Below are positions 1-8,174 of a stretch of DNA of 64,000 nucleotides, piece after piece (within the stretch, counting starts at the first letter, position 1; the number at the start of each line of letters is the position of its first letter). Origin of the DNA: an uncultured Lachnospira sp. (GTDB lineage: Bacteria > Bacillota > Clostridia > Lachnospirales > Lachnospiraceae); NCBI GenBank assembly GCA_934343805.1, contig CAKRIN010000006.1:44279-108278 (forward strand), given 5' to 3'. Under the pieces are notes generated by a model, which saw only the letters and a list, made by a program, of their open reading frames with translations, searched no databases and was not told where the DNA came from. The translations under genes were made by a program, and so were the position numbers.

Positions 1-311
1 GCCTCTTCCTTAGAAGCCTGCTCCTTAACAACCTTAGGAGCTCCATCAACAACATCCTTAGCTTCCTTTAAGCCAAGACCTGTGATCTCACGAACAACCT
101 TGATAACCTTAACCTTCTGATCTCCAGCTTCTGTAAGCTCTACATCAAACTCAGACTTCTCTTCTGCTGCTCCAGCACCTGCTCCAGTTGCTGCTACTAC
201 AACGCCTGCTGCTGCAGATACGCCAAACTCTTCTTCACAAGCCTTAACTAAATCGTTAAGCTCTAATACTGATAAACCTTTAATAACTTCAATAATTTCC
301 TGTGTTGTCAT
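1..311 (-). CDS. rplL: 50S ribosomal protein L7/L12 (3' end cut by window)
   Basis: Stalk protein of the large ribosomal subunit, which recruits translation GTPases. The visible part starts [20 protein letters not shown] (dimerisation domain), passes through an Ala/Gly-rich hinge at about residues 33-48, and enters the C-terminal domain with the conserved run [19 protein letters not shown]. About 103 codons are visible; the last residues lie beyond the left edge. The start is the ATG at 309-311 behind an AAGGAGA ribosome site. It follows rplJ by 79 bases and should be co-transcribed with it from the promoter before the L10 leader. Confidence 0.97.
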   Translation of the reverse strand, partial: MTTQEIIEVIKGLSVLELNDLVKACEEEFGVSAAAGVVVAATGAGAGAAEEKSEFDVELTEAGDQKVKVIKVVREITGLGLKEAKDVVDGAPKVVKEQASKEE

Positions 312-390
312 TATTATAATCTCCTTTTAATCTTATTCTTGTTTTGAAAGCTGCCATCCAGCTTTCATGTTAAAATCAGTTAAATACTGA

Positions 391-894
391 TTAAGCAACT
401 TCCCCGTTCTTCTCAGCGATCTGCTTAATAACACGAGCAAAGTTTGTAATAGGTGACTGCATACTTCCAAGTAACTTTGAAAGAAGCTCCTCTCTTGAAG
501 GAATAGTAGCGATAGTAGCAATTCCTGCTGCATCGTAGAATGTTCCTTCAACAACGCCACACTTTAACTCAAGAGCATCTGCTGTCTTAGCGAAGTTAGC
601 TAAAATTCTTGCAGGAGCAGTAGCATCTGTCTTGCAGAATGCAATTGCATTAGTTCCTTCAAGAGTATCAGCGATTGACTCAAACTCTGTTCCAGCAACA
701 ACTCTCTTTACTAAAGTGTTCTTATAAACCTTATAAACTACACCAGCTTCTCTTAACTGCTTACGAAGCTGTGTATCCTGCTCTACTGTAAGACCGCTGT
801 AGTTAACTACAACAACGCCCTGAGCGCCATCGAAATTAGCTTTGATCTCATCAATAGTAGATGTCTTAAGGCCTACATTCTTTAAAATAGCCAT
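391..894 (-). CDS. rplJ: 50S ribosomal protein L10
   Basis: L10 anchors the L7/L12 stalk to 23S rRNA. The 167-residue length is normal. The N-terminus (MAILKNVGLKTSTIDEIKAN) and the segment VVVVNYSGLTVEQDTQLRKQ are typical, as is the later block NTLVKRV. The C-terminal helix that binds L7/L12 dimers is present. It has a strong AGGAGG site just upstream and sits behind a structured leader at about 983-1100. Excess L10-L7/L12 complex normally binds that leader and represses the operon. Confidence 0.98.
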   Translation of the reverse strand: MAILKNVGLKTSTIDEIKANFDGAQGVVVVNYSGLTVEQDTQLRKQLREAGVVYKVYKNTLVKRVVAGTEFESIADTLEGTNAIAFCKTDATAPARILANFAKTADALELKCGVVEGTFYDAAGIATIATIPSREELLSKLLGSMQSPITNFARVIKQIAEKNGEVA

Positions 895-982
895 GAATAA
901 TTACCTCCTGTTAGATTCTTGCTTCTTTAAAGAAGCGATTTTGCCTAAGTGAAGATTATTCGTCTATAGTTTCCCTACAAAC

Positions 983-1012
983 AAAAACCCTCTCCGCCAA
1001 AGACAGAGAGGG
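983..1012 (-). terminator. Attenuator hairpin in the rplJL leader
   Basis: Read on the minus strand, CCCTCTC-TGTCTTTGGC-GGAGAGGG forms a stem at 988-1012 and is followed directly by a T-run at 983-987. It lies inside the 5' leader of rplJL, 89 bases before the rplJ start, so it is placed to act as an attenuator rather than an operon end. Confidence 0.8.
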
Positions 1013-1105
1013 AATAGTTAATCAAATCCTTAAATCCTCGGTAGGCGTGTTACCTTTAACCCGCAGTTAAACTGCAAGGACCTGCTGTCTACGGCAAAAT
1101 ATTAT
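1013..1105 (-). ncRNA. L10 leader (ribosomal protein autoregulatory RNA)
   Basis: The 5' untranslated region of rplJL, read on the minus strand, contains ACGGTAGACAGCAGGT-like sequence (GCCGTAGACAGCAGGTCC), an inner stem TTGCAGTTTAACTGC, and then ACCGAGG. This is the known kink-turn/L10-binding leader pattern of Firmicutes. It is followed by the attenuator hairpin. Recognition is by motif order; no covariance search was run. Confidence 0.85.
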
Positions 1106-1137
1106 ATGTTAGTAGCTAATGCTACTCACAAGGTGAT

Positions 1138-1166
1138 AGTATACTATCAAAATATATTGGTGTCAA
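1138..1166 (-). promoter_or_regulatory. Sigma-A promoter of rplJ-rplL
   Basis: Minus strand TTGACA (1161-1166), a 17-base spacer, then TATACT (1138-1143). It sits immediately upstream of the L10 leader, giving a leader of roughly 240 bases. Confidence 0.85.
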
Positions 1167-1186
1167 CCGTTTTATAAAAAATCTTA

Positions 1187-1882
1187 TTAACCCACATACT
1201 TGGCTGTGCTTAACTTAACACCAGGTCCCATAGTAGAAGTAAGAACTACACTTCTAAGATAAGCTCCCTTAAGTGAAGATGGCTTAGCCTTAACGATTGC
1301 ATCCATAATAGCCTGGAAGTTGTCTGATAACTGCTCCTCTGTAAATGAAGCCTTACCAATTGGCACGTGAATGATATTAGTCTTGTCAAGTCTGTACTCA
1401 ATCTTACCAGCCTTGATATCATTAACAGCTTTTGTTACATCCATAGTAACTGTACCAGCCTTAGGGTTTGGCATTAATCCCTTAGGACCAAGTACACGAC
1501 CAAGACGACCAACAACACCCATCATATCTGGAGTTGCAACAACAACGTCGAACTCAAACCAGTTATCGTTCTGGATCTTAGGAATAAGCTCCTCGCCACC
1601 AACGAAATCTGCTCCAGCTGCAAGAGCCTCATCAGCCTTAGCGCCCTTAGCAAATACTAATACACGTACAGTCTTACCTGTTCCGTGTGGAAGAACAACA
1701 GCTCCTCTGATCTGCTGCTCAGCGTGACGTCCATCACAACCTGTTCTGATATGTGCTTCGATTGTCTCGTCGAATTTAGCAGTAGCGTTCTTCTTTACTA
1801 ATGAGATAGCGTCTGCTGCTTCGTATAATGTCTGGCGGTCAATATTCTTGGCTGCCTCAACGTATTTCTTTCCTCTTTTCAT
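1187..1882 (-). CDS. rplA: 50S ribosomal protein L1
   Basis: L1 forms the mobile stalk near the ribosomal E site and is often a translational repressor of its own operon. The 231-residue length and the blocks [39 protein letters not shown] and PNPKAGTVT identify it. The start ATG follows AGGAGGTTTATA. It lies 72 bases after rplK and in the same orientation, the standard rplK-rplA pair. Confidence 0.98.
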   Translation of the reverse strand: MKRGKKYVEAAKNIDRQTLYEAADAISLVKKNATAKFDETIEAHIRTGCDGRHAEQQIRGAVVLPHGTGKTVRVLVFAKGAKADEALAAGADFVGGEELIPKIQNDNWFEFDVVVATPDMMGVVGRLGRVLGPKGLMPNPKAGTVTMDVTKAVNDIKAGKIEYRLDKTNIIHVPIGKASFTEEQLSDNFQAIMDAIVKAKPSSLKGAYLRSVVLTSTMGPGVKLSTAKYVG

Positions 1883-1954
1883 TATAAACCTCCTAGTGGT
1901 AATATCGGAAGGATTCTATCTTTCCTCCCACAATAATCATGAATCAAATGTAGA

Positions 1955-2380
1955 TTAATCCTCTACAACGATACCCATACTCTTAGCTGTTCCTTCAATC
2001 ATAGAAGTAGCTGCTTCGATAGATGCAGCGTTAAGATCTGGCATCTTAAGCTCAGCGATCTTCTGAACTTCTGCTCTCTTAATTGTAGCAACCTTAGTCT
2101 TATTAGGTACGCCTGATCCTGACTTAATGTTGCAAGCCTTCTTAAGAAGTACTGCTGCAGGTGGAGTCTTTGTAATAAAGCTGAAGCTTCTATCAGCATA
2201 AACTGTAATAACTACAGGTATGATAAGATCTCCCTGATCTGCTGTCTTAGCATTGAACTGCTTTGTGAATTCTACGATGTTAACACCGTGCTGACCAAGT
2301 GCTGGACCTACTGGTGGAGCTGGTGTAGCTTTGCCGGCAGGAATCTGTAATTTAATATATCCTGTTACTTTCTTTGCCAT
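1955..2380 (-). CDS. rplK: 50S ribosomal protein L11
   Basis: L11 forms the GTPase-associated centre with 23S rRNA. At 141 residues it has the expected length. The Pro-rich switch segment [20 protein letters not shown] and the C-terminal RNA-binding part ([23 protein letters not shown]) are intact. The ribosome site is AGGAGGTGCC, directly before the ATG. It is the first gene after nusG, separated by about 98 bases that may hold a leader structure. Confidence 0.98.
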   Translation of the reverse strand: MAKKVTGYIKLQIPAGKATPAPPVGPALGQHGVNIVEFTKQFNAKTADQGDLIIPVVITVYADRSFSFITKTPPAAVLLKKACNIKSGSGVPNKTKVATIKRAEVQKIAELKMPDLNAASIEAATSMIEGTAKSMGIVVED

Positions 2381-2384
2381 TTTG

Positions 2385-2478
2385 GCACCTCCTAAAAATA
2401 AATGTGGTAATTGGCGACCATCATATATTACTCGCTAATTCATTCTGGTCTCCCACGTCCCAGGATCGGGACTGTTTC
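2385..2478 (-). promoter_or_regulatory. Possible structured leader between nusG and rplK
   Basis: On the minus strand this spacer contains GTCCC-GATCCT-GGGAC, a short hairpin, then GTGGGAGACCA paired in principle with TGGTCGCC...CCAC just before the rplK ribosome site. No T-run follows, so it is not a terminator. It could be a ribosomal-protein binding leader; this is a weak call from complementarity only. Confidence 0.3.
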
Positions 2479-3015
2479 TTACAGTAACTTCACATCTGTG
2501 AAATCAATTTCAACCGGTGTTTCACGGCCGAACATTTCAACATTAATTGTAAGGCACTGCTTGCCTTCATTAATGTTAGTAATTTCACCAACGGTATCTT
2601 CCCATGCTCCAGAAAGAATCATAACCTTGTCGCCGATTTTTCCGGCAAACTGAATAACAGGCTTAACTTCCTGCTCTTCCTCCAGGCTGATTCCAAGAGC
2701 CTTGATTTCTGTTGGTGTAAGTGGCACTGGCTTAGATCCAGGGCCTACAAAACCTGTGACACCCCTTGTGTTTCTGACAACATACCAGCTGTCATCATTC
2801 ATAACCATCTTCACAAGAACGTATCCAGGAAACATTTTCTTCTGAGCAGCTTTCTTAGAGCCATCCTTAATCTCCACTACTGTTTCAAGTGGAACGATAA
2901 CTTCAAGAATCTGATCGTGAAGATTTCTGTTTTCAACTGTCTTCTCAATGTTAGCCTTCACCTTATTCTCATAACCTGAATAAGTGTGAACTACATACCA
3001 TTTTGCGTCATCCAT
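2479..3015 (-). CDS. nusG: Transcription termination/antitermination protein NusG
   Basis: NusG binds RNA polymerase and modulates pausing and termination. The 178-residue protein opens with WYVVHTYSGYENKVKANIEK (NGN domain), has the FPGYVLVKM motif and the RNTRGVTGFVG block. It ends with a KOW domain (GDKVMILSGAWEDTVGEITN). It follows secE by 15 bases, the near-universal secE-nusG-rplK order. Confidence 0.98.
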   Translation of the reverse strand: MDDAKWYVVHTYSGYENKVKANIEKTVENRNLHDQILEVIVPLETVVEIKDGSKKAAQKKMFPGYVLVKMVMNDDSWYVVRNTRGVTGFVGPGSKPVPLTPTEIKALGISLEEEQEVKPVIQFAGKIGDKVMILSGAWEDTVGEITNINEGKQCLTINVEMFGRETPVEIDFTDVKLL

Positions 3016-3030
3016 ACAATCACCTATTCC

Positions 3031-3234
3031 TTATTTTACAATGAACTCAATTCCAAAGCGGACAATTAAATCCACAACTGCAATGATTACACCTAATAAT
3101 ACGGATACAGCCAGAACAGCTCCAGTTTCTTTTGTAAGTGACTTACGGTCTGGCCAAATAATTTTTGAAAATTCAGCTTTCAAACCTTTGAACCAGTTCT
3201 TTTTCTGCTTCTTAGCTTTTACAGTATCACCCAT
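3031..3234 (-). CDS. secE: Preprotein translocase subunit SecE
   Basis: A single-pass membrane subunit of the SecYEG channel. At 67 residues it is the short Gram-positive form: a basic N-terminus, the amphipathic helix with WFKGLKAEFSKIIWPD, then one transmembrane segment (about 39-62, VLAVSVLLGVIIAVVDLIV). The start is set by GAGGAG eight bases before the ATG. Confidence 0.97.
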   Translation of the reverse strand: MGDTVKAKKQKKNWFKGLKAEFSKIIWPDRKSLTKETGAVLAVSVLLGVIIAVVDLIVRFGIEFIVK

Positions 3235-3256
3235 GAAATACTCCTCACTGTACTAA

Positions 3257-3406
3257 TTACTTTGTTTCCTTGTGTAATGTGTGTGATTTACAGAACTTAC
3301 AATATTTCTTTGTTTCCATTCTGTCCGGATGAGCTTTCTTTTCCTTAGTCATGTTGTAATTGCGCTGTTTACACTCAGTACATGCCAATGTTATCTTTAC
3401 TCGCAC
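3257..3406 (-). CDS. rpmG: 50S ribosomal protein L33 (zinc form)
   Basis: A 49-residue protein reading [20 protein letters not shown] at its start and ending HTLHKETK. Four cysteines in two CxxC pairs (residues 9/12 and 36/39) mark the zinc-binding C+ form. The start is GTG at 3404-3406, eight bases after GGAGGTGG. It heads the rpmG-secE-nusG run, 22 bases before secE. Confidence 0.95.
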   Translation of the reverse strand: MRVKITLACTECKQRNYNMTKEKKAHPDRMETKKYCKFCKSHTLHKETK

Positions 3407-3529
3407 AACTTCCACCTCCAATTATTATTTTTGTAGGTGTTAAAACACCAATTGGTTTCTCTGCTGCCTTATCAATGTTGGGTTGTTGATTTATAGGCAC
3501 ACAAAAAAGACCGCTTCCATAGCCGTTCT

Positions 3530-3559
3530 AATATAGCACAGCATAAACTACCTCGTCAA
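3530..3559 (-). promoter_or_regulatory. Probable sigma-A promoter for rpmG-secE-nusG
   Basis: Minus strand TTGACG (3554-3559), an 18-base spacer, and TATATT (3530-3535) preceded by TGC. It lies about 125 bases upstream of rpmG. The -35 and -10 are good and the spacing is slightly long. Confidence 0.6.
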
Positions 3560-3606
3560 CAACTTTTTTAATAAAAATATAGTGACAAAAAATACTCTCC
3601 ATATTA

Positions 3607-3633
3607 TAATATTTATACAAATACATACGATAT
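3607..3633 (+). promoter_or_regulatory. Possible sigma-D (FliA-type) promoter for the FliD-like gene
   Basis: TAAT (3607-3610), a 15-base spacer, then TACGATAT (3626-3633), compared with the consensus TAAA-N15-GCCGATAT that several flagellar genes in this window match better. The position, about 60 bases before the start codon, fits. Confidence 0.5.
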
Positions 3634-3693
3634 ATATAAGGAAACGGATTTCCTTACATTTCACAGATTATTACAGACAAGGAGGTGACTGTT

Positions 3694-5025
3694 ATGATCA
3701 GCAGCGTGTACAGCTATTATCTTTCCCATTACGGGCATAAGACTAACTCTAAGTACGATTCGCACTCAAAAGCACAACTGAAGAATACTTATCGTAAAGT
3801 GCAGAAGTCTAACAGCCGCACTCCTACATATAAAACTGACGTTTCCGAGGCAGCCCAGAAATATGCTATTGACCTGAAAGAGAACGCAAGAGAATTAAGC
3901 AATATTGCTAATGAACTTTCAGACAGTAACGGAGATGGCATGGTATTCAAAAAATCTGCTGTCTCAAGCAATCCTGATGCAGTCACAGCAACGTTTATAG
4001 GTGATAGTTCTTCTCCTGAAAGTGCCGGATTTGAAGTCGAAGTAAAACAGCTTGCAACAACGCAGATTAATACAGGCAATTACCTCCAGCCTGCTAATCG
4101 TGCCGTTAAATCAGGAGATTATTCATTTGATCTCAACATCAATAATCTTACATATGAATTTCAGTTTACAGTTGATGAAAGTGAAAGTAATTCAGATATC
4201 CAGAATAAGCTTGCAAGGCTTATCAACAGATCTAATATAGGACTAGCCGCAACAGTTCAGGAAGACAGCCTTGGCAATACTGCTCTGTCAATAGAGTCTG
4301 ATATGACTGGTATATCCGGAATCCGTCCAACAATATTCAGCATCAGGCCTAATAATGATATTCACGACAATAGCCCTGACTTTGTTGAAGGATTTGACCA
4401 GCCAGCTACAGCGAATAACGCCGAATTCATCAGCACATTTGGTCTGGACAGAGTATCACAGTATCCAGGCAATGCCATATTTTCAATTAATGGCGACGAG
4501 CATACTTCTGCATCCAACGATACAACCATTAACAAAGCATTTGCATTATCATTTTGCAGCACAACAGATAGTCCGGTTACAATCAATCTTAAAGCAGATA
4601 CCGACTCGATAGCAGAAAGTATCTCTGAACTTGTTTCCGGTTACAACAGGCTTATATCAATTGCCTCCGATTCTGATAATGATCAGTTTGAAGGCAACGC
4701 AAAGCTCAGGAAAGAATTTGCCAGGATATCCAAGGCATATCAGCCTCAGCTTGAAAAGAACGGACTCAGCGTAGACAATAACGGTTCCATAGAAGTTAAT
4801 CGTGATGCTATATTATCTGCCGCAAACAATGGTACACTTTCTGATGTATTTAAGACATTGGATTCTTTCAAGAAGTCTATCCAGAATAAGGCTGACGATA
4901 TATCAATTAATCCTATGAATTACGTTAACAACAAAATCGTAGCCTACAAAAATCCAACAAGGCCAGTTAATGATCCATATAATCTTTCTGCATACACAGG
5001 AATGATGTTTAACGGATATATCTAA
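3694..5025 (+). CDS. FliD-like flagellar hook-associated protein, orphan
   Basis: A 443-residue protein with features of the flagellar filament cap FliD. Around residues 60-135 is a FliD-N-type segment (RELSNIANELSD ... FEVEVKQLATTQINTGNYL) comparable with KLKVKQLASTGYLTGGE of the full-length FliD at 42.6 kb. Around residues 305-400 is a FliD-C-type part (GYNRLISIASDSD ... LSVDNNGSIEVNRDAILSA). It lacks the usual N-terminal SGMDTESLV motif and is much shorter than the 704-residue paralogue. The ATG at 3694 is chosen because AAGGAGG at 3679-3685 is correctly spaced from it; an upstream GTG overlaps that site. It is monocistronic, ends in a strong terminator, and is far from the other flagellar genes. 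It may be an alternative cap or a surface adhesin secreted through the flagellar system. Confidence 0.75.
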   Translation: MISSVYSYYLSHYGHKTNSKYDSHSKAQLKNTYRKVQKSNSRTPTYKTDVSEAAQKYAIDLKENARELSNIANELSDSNGDGMVFKKSAVSSNPDAVTATFIGDSSSPESAGFEVEVKQLATTQINTGNYLQPANRAVKSGDYSFDLNINNLTYEFQFTVDESESNSDIQNKLARLINRSNIGLAATVQEDSLGNTALSIESDMTGISGIRPTIFSIRPNNDIHDNSPDFVEGFDQPATANNAEFISTFGLDRVSQYPGNAIFSINGDEHTSASNDTTINKAFALSFCSTTDSPVTINLKADTDSIAESISELVSGYNRLISIASDSDNDQFEGNAKLRKEFARISKAYQPQLEKNGLSVDNNGSIEVNRDAILSAANNGTLSDVFKTLDSFKKSIQNKADDISINPMNYVNNKIVAYKNPTRPVNDPYNLSAYTGMMFNGYI

Positions 5026-5029
5026 AAAG

Positions 5030-5082
5030 GAACACCTGCCAGTTAACGGATAATGTCCGTTATACTGGCAGGTGTTCTTTAT
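5030..5082 (+). terminator. Intrinsic terminator after the FliD-like gene
   Basis: GAACACCTGCCAGT-TAACGGA at 5030-5050 pairs with TCCGTTA-T-ACTGGCAGGTGTTC ending at 5077 (one bulged base), followed by a short T-run. The 21-base-pair stem is the strongest terminator in the window and could also stop the convergent gene. Confidence 0.9.
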
Positions 5083-5120
5083 TGTTGATTGATGATTGCA
5101 TTATAACCGTCAGATATGCT

Positions 5121-5480
5121 TTAAATATACTTTTCACCTGCATCATGCAGTGATTTAACAAATATACCAAGCTTGACCAAAGCTTTAGAAACAAGTGTAT
5201 CGTCATTAGCAGTTAACGCCTCAGACAATTCTTTTACTGCACTATTAGCCTGTTCTTCATCAACAGCACATCCTTCAGAATTAATAAGCTCTTTCGTGCC
5301 GTTATACACTTCAAACAGCCAGTTGAGTCCTTCAATTATAACATTTACTGCATCATGTGTTTCAGGGTAACATTCCCCTGCAAGTTCTTCTGAAACTTTC
5401 TCTATGGCTCCCAACAGCTTCTCACTGTAAGGTACTGCTTCTTTAAGTACATCTATCTGCTGCTGTCTGATATCTTCCAT
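5121..5480 (-). CDS. Conserved small helical protein of the flagellar regulon
   Basis: A 119-residue, acidic, mostly helical protein (MEDIRQQQIDVLKEAVPYSE ... LGIFVKSLHDAGEKYI) without signal peptide or membrane segment. I do not recognise its biochemical function. The start at 5480 is preferred over an in-frame upstream codon at 5534: AAAGGTG lies eight bases before this ATG, and a sigma-D promoter at 5525-5551 would place the transcript start downstream of 5534. Its promoter and its convergent position next to a FliD-like gene suggest a role in motility, for example as a chaperone or assembly factor for that protein. Confidence 0.7.
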   Translation of the reverse strand: MEDIRQQQIDVLKEAVPYSEKLLGAIEKVSEELAGECYPETHDAVNVIIEGLNWLFEVYNGTKELINSEGCAVDEEQANSAVKELSEALTANDDTLVSKALVKLGIFVKSLHDAGEKYI

Positions 5481-5524
5481 GATTATGTCACCTTTCCTGT
5501 ATAATCTCATAGCCTTTGAATTAT

Positions 5525-5551
5525 ATATCGTCACCTATGCAAGAAACTTTA
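5525..5551 (-). promoter_or_regulatory. Sigma-D promoter
   Basis: Minus strand TAAA (5548-5551), a 15-base spacer, GACGATAT (5525-5532). It differs from consensus at one -10 position and lies about 45 bases before the start codon of the 119-residue gene. Confidence 0.75.
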
Positions 5552-5577
5552 ACCACAAATGCATATTAACGACTCAA

Positions 5578-6960
5578 TTACTTAATAATCTCATATATCT
5601 TTTCTTCATCTATGCTGCCATCAGCTCTTCTAGGCAATGGTTCCTTGCTGAGAATAATTTTCTGTATCTCCCAGCGGTAACCCTTCTTCTCATTATACTT
5701 ATCAATTCTTCTCTTAAATACATCCTCTGTAGCTGATTTATCTATCGGAACAATTACAGCTACAAGCCTGTTATCATAAAATGTTATGAACCCTTCTGCT
5801 ACACCATTAATATTGGTTATTTGTTCATTAGTCCTTATTCTGCTTATCTTTTCTCCTGTTGGAAGCAGAATAATATCAGGGTTCCTTCTGCTAAGAACAA
5901 GGCGTCCGCTCGAATTAATTCTTCCATAATCGCCTGTATGATATACGCCATTTCTTAACACTCTTTTGGTTTCAGCCTCATCATTGTAGTAGCCCTGCAT
6001 TACACATTCCCCGCTGACAAGAATTTCTCCATCATCAGCAATTGAAACAGCAGAGCTATCAAACAGTGTATAAGATCCATCATACAACTCATTAATACCG
6101 ACACATCCAGAAGTTTCTGTCATTCCATAAATATTATAAACATTAAGATCATTGTCACACAGATTCTCAAACAATCTGAACGGGCAGCTGGCACCTCCTA
6201 TTATCACACTCTTAAGTTCCTTGTTAAAGCCATTAACGCTCCTTAAGTAATCTACCATTGAAGGAGTACCTACAAGAATAGACGGATTATAATAATATGT
6301 GTCCGCATCAATATGTCTGAGCCCTCTTCCTATACACACCTTGGCACCACAAGTCATCGGCCATATAAGACTGTATATGAGTCCAAATTCATTGTGAAGA
6401 GGAATCTGTGCCAGTACAATTTCCTCATCATTGCATTCAACTCTGCTGCTAATTGCCCTGGTAGTATTGAGTACATTCTCCACAGAAAGAATAACCGGTT
6501 TATCGCATTCATGTGCTGTTGCAGTAAACATGATAATATTACCTTCACTGGTATTCTCATCATATATCATTCCATCAACATCATCACGCTCTGCACTGCC
6601 AATAATAATAGAATCCTTATCCGATAAAATATACTGGTTAGTAGAAGTAAGCGTATAACTTACATCTGTTTTTTTCAGCAAATCAACTCTTGAATCATGT
6701 GGCAAAAAGAAATCAACAAGCACAAGATCCTTTCCCGCAAGTATTGTTCCATACATATTAACAATCCATCTGTATGAAGCAGGTCCAAATATAGCAATTC
6801 TTCTGCCCTCAAACTTCTGAAGATGCAGTGCCTTCTTCTTAACATCCTCAAAAAGCTTTGCATAAGTTACAGCCATTGTGTCATATACCACCGCAACTGC
6901 ATCCGGCCTTTCTTTCGCATTAGTCTCAAGCATATTATATAACGTGTTCTTATCTGTCAT
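5578..6960 (-). CDS. AMP-dependent ligase/synthetase-like protein with degenerate active-site motifs
   Basis: A 460-residue protein of the acyl/aryl-adenylate-forming family. Family landmarks: an N-terminal NAKERPDAVAVVYDTMAVTY block, the mid-domain VYNIYGMTETSG (A5), and YHTGDYGRINSSGRL (A8) followed by SRRNPDIILLPTGEKISR. The phosphate-binding A3 loop, normally TSGTTGxPKG, reads MFTATAHECDKPVILS. The usual catalytic Lys of A10 (PKTxxGK) is replaced in PRRADGSIDEEK. It may therefore bind rather than adenylate its substrate, or use an unusual acid. The ATG at 6960 is chosen for the AAGGATGG site; an in-frame start 30 bases upstream is less likely. It follows a family 2 glycosyltransferase in one operon. 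Confidence 0.75.
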   Translation of the reverse strand: MTDKNTLYNMLETNAKERPDAVAVVYDTMAVTYAKLFEDVKKKALHLQKFEGRRIAIFGPASYRWIVNMYGTILAGKDLVLVDFFLPHDSRVDLLKKTDVSYTLTSTNQYILSDKDSIIIGSAERDDVDGMIYDENTSEGNIIMFTATAHECDKPVILSVENVLNTTRAISSRVECNDEEIVLAQIPLHNEFGLIYSLIWPMTCGAKVCIGRGLRHIDADTYYYNPSILVGTPSMVDYLRSVNGFNKELKSVIIGGASCPFRLFENLCDNDLNVYNIYGMTETSGCVGINELYDGSYTLFDSSAVSIADDGEILVSGECVMQGYYNDEAETKRVLRNGVYHTGDYGRINSSGRLVLSRRNPDIILLPTGEKISRIRTNEQITNINGVAEGFITFYDNRLVAVIVPIDKSATEDVFKRRIDKYNEKKGYRWEIQKIILSKEPLPRRADGSIDEEKIYEIIK

Positions 6961-7003
6961 GGTTTTTCCATCCTTTATAATAATCATCACATGTAATATA
7001 GTA

Positions 7004-8020
7004 TTACATTTTCTTAAAATTATCTGCTATCTGAATCAATTCATTCTCCGTTACATTACATTTTAATAATTGTACAAGAAGCTGATAAAACTCCTTCATG
7101 CTCGTTGCAACATACGGATTGTCAAAACAATCAGGCATGCACTCCAGCACCTCCTGTTTCAAGCTGCAAAACATATCATATGGCGGTTTCTGAAATCTTA
7201 AACATATGACCTTGACTGTTCCCAGATACCAGGTAAACAGCAGATCCAGCTCCAGCTCATCATGATACAAGCCGAAACATCCTCTTGCATTAAGTTCCTC
7301 AAACAGCATCCTGTTAACACTCATTATATCCTTATGATATCCAACATCCTTTAATAAAACTGTAGACTTTGGATTAACAAAATAATGATAAAATACAGAA
7401 TCAACAAATGCAATCTTTACCGCATACAAATGCAGCAAAGTTCCATAATATATATCTTCATATGCAAGTCCTTCAGGAAACGAAATATTATTATCAGAAA
7501 GCAATGAGCGCCTGATAATCTTATCCCACACAGCATAACTCATGGGATTGGCTACTATGAATTCCTTTCTCTTAACTTCAGAATCAATATTCATAACTTC
7601 AATTCTGCCCGTACCAGCTTTCGACTTGTCATAATCATTGCCGCGATCCCTTATGCTTTTGCACACAACAACATCCATCTTGCCATTCTCTGCTGCCTCA
7701 AGCATCTTTTCAAACATCTCAGGCTCGGTCCAGTCATCACTGTCTGCATATCCTATATATTCACCACTTGCATACGTCAACCCGATATTTCTCGCACGTC
7801 CCATCTTACCATTAACATCACAATGAACTGCAATAATAATATCAGGAAACCTGCTTTCCCAATCCTCAATATGTTTCCACGTATCATCAGTTGAAGCATC
7901 ATCAACCAGAATTATCTCATATTGTGACTTATCAAGTGTCTGGCTTGTCAGCGATTCCACACACCGGTCAATATACTGTCCTACATTGTAGCATGGTACA
8001 ATTACACTTAACTTCTTCAC
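7004..8020 (-). CDS. Glycosyltransferase family 2
   Basis: A 338-residue GT-A enzyme. The N-terminus LSVIVPCYNVGQYIDRCVES, the nucleotide-binding IILVDDASTDDTW and the metal-binding DSDDW (about residue 94-98) are all present, as is the acceptor-side motif AYEDIYYG. The C-terminal third is helical and resembles the family 2 enzyme at 11.7 kb. It is the first gene of a two-gene operon with the AMP-ligase-like gene, from a good sigma-A promoter. The sugar and acceptor cannot be read from the sequence; a flagellar or cell-surface glycan is likely from context. Confidence 0.9.
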   Translation of the reverse strand: MKKLSVIVPCYNVGQYIDRCVESLTSQTLDKSQYEIILVDDASTDDTWKHIEDWESRFPDIIIAVHCDVNGKMGRARNIGLTYASGEYIGYADSDDWTEPEMFEKMLEAAENGKMDVVVCKSIRDRGNDYDKSKAGTGRIEVMNIDSEVKRKEFIVANPMSYAVWDKIIRRSLLSDNNISFPEGLAYEDIYYGTLLHLYAVKIAFVDSVFYHYFVNPKSTVLLKDVGYHKDIMSVNRMLFEELNARGCFGLYHDELELDLLFTWYLGTVKVICLRFQKPPYDMFCSLKQEVLECMPDCFDNPYVATSMKEFYQLLVQLLKCNVTENELIQIADNFKKM

Positions 8021-8064
8021 GTATATCCCCCTTTATAATTACCTGACACATATAATAATATAAA

Positions 8065-8093
8065 ATTATAACATTTGACTTATGAATTGCCAA
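8065..8093 (-). promoter_or_regulatory. Sigma-A promoter of the 8.0-5.6 kb operon
   Basis: Minus strand TTGGCA (8088-8093), a 17-base spacer, TATAAT (8065-8070), about 45 bases before the family 2 glycosyltransferase start. No sigma-D signal is seen here, so this operon may be expressed independently of late flagellar control. Confidence 0.8.
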
Positions 8094-8174
8094 TATCATT
8101 AATATATAATAAACTATATTACATAAAGCATATGTACGGCATACAGTGTTATGTGAAAGGGGATAAAATTCATA

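Noticed and set aside
1371..1727. Plus-strand open frame within rplA
   Set aside because: Antisense shadow of a highly conserved ribosomal gene.
3480..3690. tRNA gene between the ribosomal run and the FliD-like gene
   Set aside because: Looked for cloverleaf and TTCGA-type arms; none seen here or elsewhere in the window.
3685..3693. GTG at 3685 as start of the FliD-like gene
   Set aside because: It overlaps the AAGGAGG ribosome site, which is correctly spaced for the ATG at 3694.
8095..8174. Sigma-A promoter for the plus-strand CgeB-like gene
   Set aside because: TATAAT at 8105-8110 exists, but candidate -35 boxes are 12 or 24 bases away; not called.
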